Shown here in pieces: positions 1 to 6,404 of a stretch of DNA of 8,772 nucleotides. Source of the stretch: Clostridia bacterium (GTDB taxonomy: Bacteria; Bacillota; UBA994; PWPR01). The notes beneath the pieces were generated by a model, which worked only from the letters and a program-made list of their open reading frames with translations, was not told where the DNA came from and searched no databases. Numbering within the stretch: position 1 is the stretch's first letter; the number at the start of each line of letters is the position of its first letter. The translations under genes were made by a program, and so were the position numbers. The DNA is taken from positions 1-8,772 of the forward strand of contig PWPR01000150.1 of NCBI GenBank assembly GCA_003557085.1, written 5' to 3'.

Positions 1-1
1 A

Positions 2-415
2 GGTGCTTCTACCTCTTATGTTAAAACTAGTGGAATGATTACAAAGATTTTTAACAAAGAAAAAGTAGAAAAGAATGAGTACTATGCATCAAAGACCCCA
101 AAAATTGATTGGGGTTGGATGCTGGTATTTGGTATTGTAATAGGAGCATTTATTTCATCAACTCTATCAGGTACTTTTGAGCTTATACTTGTTCCAGGTT
201 TATGGGCTAGTGAGATATCTAATAGTGTATTCTTAAGACTTTTAGTAGCTGTTTTTGGAGGCATTTCCATGGGGATTGGTGCTAGATGGGCTGGTGGTTG
301 TACTAGTGGCCATGGCATAAGTGGTTCCTCTCAACTTTCAATTTTGAGCTGGATAGCAGCAATTAGCTTCTTTGCAGGAGGTATTATAGCTGCTGGTCTG
401 GTCTTTGGATTTTAG
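2..415 (+). CDS. YeeE/YedE-family membrane transporter protein, N-terminal part missing (sulfur-compound uptake)
   Basis: This is the C-terminal 137 codons of a YeeE/YedE (DUF395) integral membrane protein. The reading frame is open to the left edge. The residues before the first ATG (position 35), GASTSYVKTSG, look like family sequence rather than leader, and that ATG has no good ribosome binding site, so the true start lies outside the window. Two or three hydrophobic segments are visible. Between them sits the family signature GARWAGGCTSGHGISG at about 290-337, with the conserved Cys codon near 299-301. In characterised relatives (TsuA/YeeE) conserved cysteines relay thiosulfate across the membrane. 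The next gene follows 11 nt later and carries the other half-signature, so the two products probably form one transporter. The substrate is inferred from the family; no sulfur-metabolism gene is visible in the window. Family assignment is strong and substrate uncertain. Confidence 0.88.
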   Translation, partial: GASTSYVKTSGMITKIFNKEKVEKNEYYASKTPKIDWGWMLVFGIVIGAFISSTLSGTFELILVPGLWASEISNSVFLRLLVAVFGGISMGIGARWAGGCTSGHGISGSSQLSILSWIAAISFFAGGIIAAGLVFGF

Positions 416-426
416 GAGGATATGAA

Positions 427-984
427 ATGGAAAATATTCAAAGAAATAAAAAATTGCAACTAATATTAGGTCTAGTCTTTGGTATCATATTTGGGTTTCT
501 TCTACAAAAAGGTGGAGTAACTACTTATGAAGTTATAATAAATCAGTTAAGGCTTGTAGATTTCACAGTGCTGAAAATAATGTTAAGTGCAGTAGTGGTG
601 ACTATGCTTTCAATTAGTATATTATTTCCGCTAAAAATCGTTAAGTTGCATCCAAAAAGTGGCTCAATAAGAAATTCTATTATTGGAGGGTTGCTTTTTG
701 GTATTGGATTTGGCACACTAGGTTACTGCCCTGGGACTGTAGCAGGGGCTGTAGGAAGTGGAAATATAGATGGACTAATTGGTGGAGTAGTAGGGATTAT
801 AATTGGTTCTGGAATATTTGCATCTTTTTACACAAAACTTATTAAAAGAAGGATTGTTGTAATAGACAAATATAGCAATCATACTTTTTTTAATGCAATG
901 AAGAGACATCCTTTGTTTTATACAGTACCTTTTGCATTAGTAATGATTATTTTCATGTATTTCCTGGAGTCCTTAGGATTATAA
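427..984 (+). CDS. YeeE/YedE-family membrane protein, second half of a split transporter
   Basis: The product is a 185-residue membrane protein with about five hydrophobic segments (roughly residues 11-27, 46-66, 86-110, 114-134 and 163-182). It carries the family signature GFGTLGYCPGT at residues 94-104, with Cys101 as the likely sulfur-relay residue. The start at 427 is set by an AGGAGGA site at 414-420, which overlaps the stop of the previous gene. A shorter out-of-frame ATG at 422 is ignored. Full-length YeeE/TsuA proteins contain both the GGCTSGH and the GYCPGT motifs in one chain of about 330-350 residues. Here they are on neighbouring genes, an arrangement known in the family, so the pair most likely assembles as one channel for thiosulfate or a related sulfur compound. 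The gene ends 8 nt before a strong terminator, so it is the last gene of its operon. Confidence 0.88.
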   Translation: MENIQRNKKLQLILGLVFGIIFGFLLQKGGVTTYEVIINQLRLVDFTVLKIMLSAVVVTMLSISILFPLKIVKLHPKSGSIRNSIIGGLLFGIGFGTLGYCPGTVAGAVGSGNIDGLIGGVVGIIIGSGIFASFYTKLIKRRIVVIDKYSNHTFFNAMKRHPLFYTVPFALVMIIFMYFLESLGL

Positions 985-992
985 TAAAAACG

Positions 993-1029
993 ACCCTTAA
1001 ACATTGAGAAGATGTTTAAGGGTTTTTTT
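993..1029. terminator. Bidirectional intrinsic terminator between convergent operons
   Basis: A perfect 12-bp inverted repeat (ACCCTTAAACAT at 993-1004 and its complement at 1012-1023) has a 7-nt loop. On the plus strand it is followed by a run of seven T (1023-1029), ending the YeeE/YedE operon. Read on the minus strand, the hairpin is followed by CGTTTTTATTAT (down to about 981), so it can also end the diguanylate cyclase transcript. The stop codon of that gene (1016-1018) lies inside the stem, and its last sense codons (Lys-Asn-Pro) are written in the T-run and stem. Confidence 0.9.
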
Positions 1030-2005
1030 GTATATATGCTTTCATCTTTTGTTTCACTTTGCTTTTATGTTCATACATTTTGATATCAGCTTCTTGAATT
1101 AATTTTTCTATATTACTTTCTTCTAAATCAAGTTGTACTGCTCCATAGGATAATGATGCAATATTGGTATGGTTTTTAAATTCTGCATCAATTCTACTAG
1201 CTACATCGAGAGCTTTATCTTCATTACAATCTTCTAATAGAAGTAGAAACTCATCTCCACCAAATCTAAATGCATGATCTAAGCCATCTCTTGTATGTTT
1301 TTTCAGTATAGTGGCTAACTTTTTTAAGAGTTTATCACCCTCTAAATGCCCAAAAGTGTCGTTGACTTCCTTAAATGAGTTTATATCTATAGAAAGCAAT
1401 GATATGGGAATTCCCAATCTTTTAGCACGATGAAACTCATCTGTAATAATCTCAAAGAAAAACCTTCTATTATATAAAGATGTCAACTCATCAGTAATTG
1501 ATATTTCTTGAAGTTTCTTGTTTAGTGATTGTAATTCTAGGTTTTTCTTCTCTAGCTCTCGTCTAGTGTTTATTAACTCATTATTTAGCTTACTAACACT
1601 ATCTAGGTAACTATCCTTCTCTGAAGTTCTAGCTTGAACTAAATCTCTTTCTAGTTCTCTGATTCTATTGGTTTGAATATTATTTAGCTTCAATAGCTCT
1701 TCATAGTAGCTGAGCAAATTGCTTTTCTCGCCTGAAATAATGATTACAATGTTATTGCTAAAAATAGCTCCTGATAAAAAAACAGTAATAATCTCTCCTT
1801 CAAAATCCAAATTAATTTCCCACCCAGATGGATAAGATTTTCTTTTTACTTCTGCCAAAAATCTTTCTAGCTTATCACAAGAAGAGTGGTTAAAAACATC
1901 AAACAGTGTCTTTTCTGTGGTTACAAATTCTTCATGGAAAGAGGAAAAAATAATTTCTGTGATTTTTCCAGACCAATCACAGATAAAAACAGCATCTTTA
2001 TTCAT
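1016..2005 (-). CDS. Diguanylate cyclase with PAS-like sensor and coiled coil (GGDEF)
   Basis: The 329-residue protein is predicted to make cyclic di-GMP from two GTP. Residues about 1-92 form a PAS-like sensor region. Residues about 100-167 are a heptad-rich coiled coil. The GGDEF domain runs from about 168 to 322. Core motifs are intact: DELTSLYNR (172-180), the metal-binding Asp region SIDINSF (205-211), NDTFGH (215-220) and GGDEF itself (249-253). No transmembrane segment is seen, so it should be cytoplasmic. The inhibitory site is unusual: the residues before the motif read RDGLDHAFRF, giving Arg-x-x-x-Asp instead of the canonical Arg-x-x-Asp. The ATG overlaps the end of the upstream B12-binding gene by 8 nt (shared ATGAATAA), and its GAGGTG ribosome site lies inside that gene. 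Translational coupling and joint function are therefore likely. The PAS-like call is from pattern only. Confidence 0.92.
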   Translation of the reverse strand: MNKDAVFICDWSGKITEIIFSSFHEEFVTTEKTLFDVFNHSSCDKLERFLAEVKRKSYPSGWEINLDFEGEIITVFLSGAIFSNNIVIIISGEKSNLLSYYEELLKLNNIQTNRIRELERDLVQARTSEKDSYLDSVSKLNNELINTRRELEKKNLELQSLNKKLQEISITDELTSLYNRRFFFEIITDEFHRAKRLGIPISLLSIDINSFKEVNDTFGHLEGDKLLKKLATILKKHTRDGLDHAFRFGGDEFLLLLEDCNEDKALDVASRIDAEFKNHTNIASLSYGAVQLDLEESNIEKLIQEADIKMYEHKSKVKQKMKAYIQKNP

Positions 2006-3047
2006 TGATTAACACCTCACAAGATCTAACAGCTAGTTTTGCATTGATAGCATAAGCATTAGCACCGACCTTCTTATATAAGTTAGGGTTATTATTGAAA
2101 GGTCTTCCACCAACAATAACTTTAATGTGCCTTGTGTTTTCATTATCTTTAACAATTTTTATCAATTCTTCTACCTCAGAAAGATGGCTAGCTAAAGTTG
2201 CAGAAATTGCTAAAATATCTGCATCAAATGTCTCTAGACTTTCAATTACACTTTGGTAGTGACTTTGTGCTCCAATATAATAGGTATGCCATCCATATAA
2301 CTCTAAGAAGTCTGCCACCATTCGAGCTCCAATTTCATGCAACTCATTTTTAGTACATGCAATAACTGCTTTTTTATCTTCTTTTGGGGTTGAAAAAATT
2401 AGTGGATACAACTTAGACATTATAGTTTGAGTTGCTGCTGTACAATAGTGTTCCTGAGCTACAGAAATCGCATTGATTTGCCATAGTCTACCAATTTCTA
2501 GCTGTGAGGCTGCAAATACATCCAAATAAATGTCTTCCACAGAGTAATCCTTATCTAACAGTTCATCAATAAGTTTGCTGGCAGACTCTCTATCTGCATC
2601 TAACAGATAATCTGTATATTTTCTTGCGTACTTTCCAAGTATAGTATTTTCTTCTATCAAACTTTTAAGTTTACTAACTGTATTTAACTCATCTATTGCA
2701 TTGTGTATGTAAGGGGTAAGGTAGTTTACTTCATCATGAGTCAACTCTTCTGATAAAGTTTCAAAAATAGCTCTAAAACTACCTTCAATCCAAATAAGAG
2801 GAAGATTCCTACTATTGAATAAGTGTTTTGTCCATCTAGCATACATGACAAATATATCTACGTCATCATAAGCAATTGCTTCAGATAGATACTGTAAATG
2901 ATACTTTGTATCTTTTAAGCTATGTTCAAACTGCTTCTTGCTAATTTTCTTAAATAGATCTTGATTTTTACTAAACTGAAGATTTAATGAATCTTTTGCT
3001 AAGTCATTAATATTATCATTAATTTTATAGAAAATATCTTTGTTCAA
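1998..3047 (-). CDS. Cobalamin-binding sensor-like protein with CarH-type cap
   Basis: The product is 349 residues from the TTG at 3047. An N-terminal all-helical region (about 1-135) of unknown role precedes a B12-binding cap domain (about 137-220) and a Rossmann-like B12-binding domain (about 225-345). The cap shows Trp189-x9-Glu199-His200, the W-x9-EH pattern of the photoreceptor CarH. The binding domain shows Glu235-x-His237-x-x-Gly240, where His237 is the predicted lower cobalt ligand. Ser282 follows 41 residues after Gly240 and Gly313-Gly314 follow further on, which matches the usual spacing. No methyltransferase partner or HTH is present; the next gene is a diguanylate cyclase overlapping by 8 nt, so a sensor that controls it is more likely than an enzyme subunit. 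TTG is preferred because GAGGTGATC (3059-3051) is a near-perfect ribosome site six bases before it; the alternative GTG at 3056 lies inside that site. A methyl-carrier corrinoid protein is the main alternative. Confidence 0.85.
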   Translation of the reverse strand: MNKDIFYKINDNINDLAKDSLNLQFSKNQDLFKKISKKQFEHSLKDTKYHLQYLSEAIAYDDVDIFVMYARWTKHLFNSRNLPLIWIEGSFRAIFETLSEELTHDEVNYLTPYIHNAIDELNTVSKLKSLIEENTILGKYARKYTDYLLDADRESASKLIDELLDKDYSVEDIYLDVFAASQLEIGRLWQINAISVAQEHYCTAATQTIMSKLYPLIFSTPKEDKKAVIACTKNELHEIGARMVADFLELYGWHTYYIGAQSHYQSVIESLETFDADILAISATLASHLSEVEELIKIVKDNENTRHIKVIVGGRPFNNNPNLYKKVGANAYAINAKLAVRSCEVLINE

Positions 3048-3050
3048 GTG

Positions 3051-3059
3051 GATCACCTC
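3051..3059 (-). promoter_or_regulatory. Ribosome binding site that decides the TTG start of the B12-binding gene
   Basis: On the minus strand the bases GAGGTGATC match the anti-Shine-Dalgarno end of 16S rRNA over nine positions. From GAGGTG to the TTG at 3047-3045 there are six bases. The in-frame GTG at 3056-3054 is part of the site itself and would have no ribosome site of its own. Confidence 0.7.
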
Positions 3060-3079
3060 ATTATTTAATAGTTTAATTA

Positions 3080-3088
3080 ATTATAGCA
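3080..3088 (-). promoter_or_regulatory. Extended -10 promoter for the B12-binding/diguanylate cyclase pair
   Basis: Read on the minus strand this is TGCTATAAT, a consensus -10 hexamer with the TGN extension. It lies about 33-41 bases before the TTG start. The matching -35 position (about 3108-3103 on the minus strand, TATTAA) is weak, which fits an extended -10 promoter. Transcription should start near 3073. Confidence 0.55.
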
Positions 3089-3121
3089 AATAAGTAATGA
3101 GATTAATATAAGAAGTCTTTA

Positions 3122-3150
3122 TTGACAACAATATAAAAAAATAGTATTAT
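3122..3150 (+). promoter_or_regulatory. Sigma-A promoter of the XRE-potABCD operon
   Basis: TTGACA at 3122-3127 and TATTAT at 3145-3150 are separated by exactly 17 bases, a near-consensus housekeeping promoter. Transcription should start near 3157, about 53 bases before the TTG start of the regulator gene. It diverges from the minus-strand promoter, with about 14 bases between the two -35 regions. Confidence 0.8.
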
Positions 3151-3154
3151 ACAT

Positions 3155-3197
3155 TTGTTTAATGATAATAAGAATAAGACTTAGTATAATTAAACAA
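3155..3197 (+). repeat. Inverted repeat in the leader of the XRE-pot operon (possible operator or mRNA hairpin)
   Basis: TTGTTTAAT (3155-3163) and its exact complement ATTAAACAA (3189-3197) are 25 bases apart. The left arm sits at the predicted transcription start and the right arm touches the AAGGAGG ribosome site (3196-3202). It could be a binding site for the dimeric regulator encoded just downstream, or a hairpin at the 5' end of the mRNA. The longer word TAATTAAAC (3187-3195) also occurs in the leader of the divergent transcript (minus strand, 3079-3071). The region is AT-rich, so chance pairing is possible. Confidence 0.4.
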
Positions 3198-3205
3198 GGA
3201 GGGGG
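3196..3205 (+). promoter_or_regulatory. Strong ribosome binding site that decides the TTG start of the XRE regulator
   Basis: AAGGAGGGGG lies with GGAGG seven bases before TTG at 3210-3212. The upstream in-frame ATG at 3162 would put the ribosome site inside the coding region and add a 16-residue extension that does not look like the family. From the TTG the protein begins MNIGQKIKNLR, a normal start for an XRE regulator. Confidence 0.8.
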
Positions 3206-3209
3206 AAAA

Positions 3210-3752
3210 TTGAACATAGGGCAAAAAATAAAGAACTTAAGGAACCAACAAGGATTAACCCAAGAAGAATTAGCAGGAAGATGCGAATTATCAAAGGGTT
3301 TTATATCACAAATCGAGAATAATCTAACTAGCCCCTCAATATCAACATTAATGGACATTTTAATGATTTTAGGAACTGATTTGCAAGATTTTTTTAGTGA
3401 TAGTGTAAATAGCAGATTAGTTTACACAAAAGAAGATATTTTTATGCAAAAAAATGATGAACTTAAATCAGTAATTAGTTGGCTGATACCAGATGCTCAG
3501 AAAAATGTAATGGAACCAATGCTTGTTACGCTAGAAGCAAATGGGAGTTTAAGGGAAGTAGAACCTCATTTTGGTGATATTTTTATTTATGTTTTAAGTG
3601 GAAGAATCACATTAATTTTAGGTGATAATAAGTATGAAATTAGAGAAGGAGAAAGTACATATTTATCTAAACCTAGGAGGCATCATAGAATTAAGAATTT
3701 AAGTATAGAGAAGGCGAAATTTATATGGGTTTCATCGCCACCTCTCTATTAG
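3210..3752 (+). CDS. XRE-family regulator with C-terminal cupin domain, controls the pot operon
   Basis: The 180-residue protein from TTG has an XRE/Cro-type helix-turn-helix at residues about 5-60, with recognition helix near SKGFISQIEN (28-37). A small beta-barrel cupin domain follows at about 103-175 (EPHFGDIFIYVLSG to HHRIKN). This architecture is that of PuuR-like regulators, in which the cupin is thought to sense a small molecule. Being first in the operon, 13 nt before potA, it most likely regulates polyamine uptake and its own expression, with polyamine or a derivative as ligand. Candidate metal or ligand residues are His120, His158 and His159. Whether it represses or activates cannot be read. 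The operator could be the inverted repeat in its leader. Confidence 0.9.
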   Translation: MNIGQKIKNLRNQQGLTQEELAGRCELSKGFISQIENNLTSPSISTLMDILMILGTDLQDFFSDSVNSRLVYTKEDIFMQKNDELKSVISWLIPDAQKNVMEPMLVTLEANGSLREVEPHFGDIFIYVLSGRITLILGDNKYEIREGESTYLSKPRRHHRIKNLSIEKAKFIWVSSPPLY

Positions 3753-3765
3753 ATGGAGGTAAGAT

Positions 3766-4803
3766 ATGAGTGATTTATTAGTAAGCTTAGAGAATATATC
3801 TAAAAAGTTTGATGATAACTTAGTAGTAGATGGCATCAACTTAGATGTCAAACGAAATCAGCTTATAACTCTTTTGGGACCAAGCGGTTGTGGAAAAACT
3901 ACTATTTTGCGTATGATTGCAGGATTTGAGGATGTTACAGAAGGAACAATTTATTTTGAGGGAAAAGATATTGGTAATATACCAGCTCACTTAAGGGAAA
4001 TAAATACAGTTTTCCAAAATTATGCTCTCTTTCCTCATTTAGATGTTTATGAGAATATTGCATTTGGACTTAGACTAAAAAAAGAAAAAGAAATCAATAT
4101 TGAACAAAGAGTAACTCAAGTTCTTGAAATGGTTAAGTTAGATGGTTATGCCAGAAGGAAAGTAAATCAACTAAGTGGAGGCCAGCAGCAAAGAGTAGCA
4201 TTAGCAAGAGCAATAGTAAATAGACCTAAGCTATTATTACTAGATGAGCCCTTATCTGCTTTAGATTTGAAGTTAAGACAAGAAATGCAATATGAGATTA
4301 AAGATTTACAAAACGAGTTAGGGATTACTTTTATTTTTGTAACCCATGATCAAGAAGAGGCATTAACTATGTCAGATCAAATAATAGTAATGAATCAAGG
4401 AAGAATATTACAAGTAGGTACGCCTGAAGATATTTATAATGAACCGCAGAACAGATTTGTTGCATCATTTATTGGAGAATCCAATATTGTTAAAGGAAAA
4501 TATTTAGGAGATTATCAAGTAGAGATTTTAGGTGCTACTTTTGCCTGTGTTGATGACTATATTGATATTGGGGATGAAACAGAAGTAGTTATCAGGCCAG
4601 AAGACATAGAGGTTGTTGATACATCTATGGGTCAAATTAACGGGATTGTTGACGATATTGTGTTCAAAGGTGTCCATTATGAAGTATGTGTGATTGTTAA
4701 GGGAACTGAACTAATTGTACATACTCTAAATAGCCCTAAAGTGAAAGAAGAAATAGGATTGTTAATTGGACCTGAAGCGATTCACTTAATGAGGGTGGAG
4801 TAA
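3766..4803 (+). CDS. potA: Spermidine/putrescine ABC transporter ATP-binding protein PotA
   Basis: The 345-residue cytoplasmic ATPase powers polyamine import. It has Walker A GPSGCGKT (38-45), the Q-loop Gln84, the ABC signature LSGGQQQR (136-143), Walker B LLLLDE (156-161) and the switch His194. A C-terminal TOBE domain occupies about 275-345. All catalytic residues are present and the length fits the family. The ribosome site GGAGGT (3755-3760) lies five bases before the ATG. The next gene begins at the base after its stop codon. The domain alone could belong to other ABC importers of this class (iron, sulfate, sugars), but the potB, potC and potD neighbours settle the assignment. Confidence 0.95.
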   Translation: MSDLLVSLENISKKFDDNLVVDGINLDVKRNQLITLLGPSGCGKTTILRMIAGFEDVTEGTIYFEGKDIGNIPAHLREINTVFQNYALFPHLDVYENIAFGLRLKKEKEINIEQRVTQVLEMVKLDGYARRKVNQLSGGQQQRVALARAIVNRPKLLLLDEPLSALDLKLRQEMQYEIKDLQNELGITFIFVTHDQEEALTMSDQIIVMNQGRILQVGTPEDIYNEPQNRFVASFIGESNIVKGKYLGDYQVEILGATFACVDDYIDIGDETEVVIRPEDIEVVDTSMGQINGIVDDIVFKGVHYEVCVIVKGTELIVHTLNSPKVKEEIGLLIGPEAIHLMRVE

Positions 4804-5613
4804 ATGGGTTACTTAGGAAAGCTTTCAAAGCCATATAAGTGGGCGATGTATCTACTAGTAGGGGTGCCTATTATAATTATGATTATGTTAGCGTTTACAA
4901 GAACCTTGGGGGTCGATTTTACTGGAGCTGAGTTTACACTGGACAATGTCACAAGGTTAAACGAGCAGGTTTATAGGCAGGCTATAAGAAACTCTCTGGT
5001 CTTATCAAGTATTGCTACCATAATTTGCTTTATTATAGGATATCCTGTGGCATATATGATAACTGGGCTAAAAGATAAGTATAAATGGTTAGTTTTAGTA
5101 ATGGTAATAAGTCCAATGTGGTCAAATATGTTACTTAGAATAATAGCATGGGAACAGTTATTTAAGCCAAATAGCTTGCTAAATGCCATAGGAGTAAGTC
5201 TTGATTTATTAGGAACAAGAACAGCAATAGTCATCGGTATGGTTTCGATATACCTACCTTTCATGATTTTCCCTATTTTTACGGTATTAGATAAAATGGA
5301 TAAATCATTGATTGAAGCAAGTATTGATTTAGGAGCAAGTCAAATTCAAGTTTTTACAAAAGTAATATTCCCATTGTCTCTAAGTGGAGTAGCAAGTGGA
5401 GTCATGATGACATTTTTACCAAGTGCTACGGCATTTGCTCTACCTGAAAGACTGGGCGGAGGAAGAATATTGCTGATTGGAAATGTTATCGAGAACTTAT
5501 TCAAAAGAGTATACAATTACAATTTAGGAAGTTTGCTATCTATTGTGGTAATAGTTATTATTTTCGGTGCAATGAGAATAATTAATAGACAAGAAGGAGG
5601 CTTAATTATATGA
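4804..5613 (+). CDS. potB: Spermidine/putrescine ABC transporter permease PotB
   Basis: The 269-residue inner-membrane permease has about six transmembrane segments (roughly residues 13-31, 63-86, 94-115, 140-165, 192-215 and 240-258). The cytoplasmic EAA loop that docks on the ATPase is at about 171-190, reading EASIDLGA and ending in FP. The ATG directly abuts the potA stop codon (TAAATG), and its ribosome site GGTGGAG is inside the end of potA, so translation is probably coupled. Together with PotC it forms the membrane channel. Order and motifs match the usual potABCD arrangement. Confidence 0.94.
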   Translation: MGYLGKLSKPYKWAMYLLVGVPIIIMIMLAFTRTLGVDFTGAEFTLDNVTRLNEQVYRQAIRNSLVLSSIATIICFIIGYPVAYMITGLKDKYKWLVLVMVISPMWSNMLLRIIAWEQLFKPNSLLNAIGVSLDLLGTRTAIVIGMVSIYLPFMIFPIFTVLDKMDKSLIEASIDLGASQIQVFTKVIFPLSLSGVASGVMMTFLPSATAFALPERLGGGRILLIGNVIENLFKRVYNYNLGSLLSIVVIVIIFGAMRIINRQEGGLII

Positions 5614-6398
5614 TGATTAAATTAGCAAAAATCATGAGATTTCCTCTGATACTTGTGACATTTTTCTTACTCTATTTCCCTATTATCATAATAGCAATAC
5701 TGTCTGTTAATGAGTCTCAGTCAGCACATGCTTTTAGTGGTTTTTCACTGAAATGGTATTCTGAAATCATTACGAACACAAGCCTGAGAACTGCAATCAT
5801 TAACACTTTTACTGTAGCGATAATATCAACAGCTATAAGCACTATAGTAGGTACGACTGTAGCTATTGGCATTCATGCTGGCTCAAAAAAAGAGTCAACT
5901 AAAATCTTAATGCTTAGTAATATTCCAATAATTAATCCAGACATTGTAACAGGTCTATCGTTAATGATAGTGTTTTCATTTGTTAGATTAAGATTTGGAT
6001 TTCCCACCATGTTAATAGCACATATTTTTTTTAGTGTTCCTTTTGTTATATTAAGTGTTTTACCTAAACTAAGGTCACTTGACAAAGATTTATATTATGG
6101 AGCAGTAGATTTAGGTTGTACCCCAATTCAAGCAGTTTTTAAAGTAATAATACCAGCAATAAAAGCAGGTATTATTACAGGGGCTTTAATCGCTTTTACA
6201 ATGAGTATTGATGATTTTGTAATTAGTTATTTTACTACTGGAAGTGGATTCTCAAACTTTTCAATTTGGCTTTACGCACGATTAGGAAGAAGGACATTTT
6301 CTCCTGCAGCTTATGCATATAATACATTAATTATTATGGTTACATTTGTCACAATTTTGACAATGAATATAAAAAGTTATAAAAAAAGAGAGGAATAA
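5610..6398 (+). CDS. potC: Spermidine/putrescine ABC transporter permease PotC
   Basis: The 262-residue permease is the partner of PotB. It has about six hydrophobic segments (near 10-31, 62-87, 98-121, 126-152, 178-205 and 236-255). The EAA loop is at about 163-182 (GAVDLGCT to IP), with the usual first Glu replaced by Gly. The segment SIDDFVISYFTTG (199-211) is characteristic of PotC proteins. The ATG overlaps the potB stop by 4 nt (ATGA), with AAGGAGG at 5594-5600 nine bases upstream. A second ATG three bases later is possible but worse placed. Confidence 0.94.
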   Translation: MMIKLAKIMRFPLILVTFFLLYFPIIIIAILSVNESQSAHAFSGFSLKWYSEIITNTSLRTAIINTFTVAIISTAISTIVGTTVAIGIHAGSKKESTKILMLSNIPIINPDIVTGLSLMIVFSFVRLRFGFPTMLIAHIFFSVPFVILSVLPKLRSLDKDLYYGAVDLGCTPIQAVFKVIIPAIKAGIITGALIAFTMSIDDFVISYFTTGSGFSNFSIWLYARLGRRTFSPAAYAYNTLIIMVTFVTILTMNIKSYKKREE

Positions 6399-6404
6399 GA
6401 TTTA

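Noticed and set aside
35..415. A complete short membrane protein beginning at the ATG at 35
   Set aside because: The frame is open to the left edge and the preceding residues fit the YeeE/YedE family, and no ribosome site precedes this ATG, so the gene is a 5'-truncated longer one.
3162..3209. Start of the XRE regulator at the ATG at 3162
   Set aside because: This would place the strong AAGGAGG site inside the gene and the first codon within a few bases of the predicted transcription start; the TTG at 3210 fits family and ribosome site.
3060..3209. A cobalamin riboswitch in the divergent intergenic region, suggested by the B12 gene
   Set aside because: The leaders are too short (about 26 and 53 bases) to hold a cobalamin riboswitch of about 200 nt, and no B12-box-like sequence was seen.
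3119..3358. A 79-residue minus-strand reading frame over the pot promoter and XRE start
   Set aside because: It lies antisense to the helix-turn-helix coding region and the promoter, has no ribosome site or recognisable domain, and reads as a shadow.
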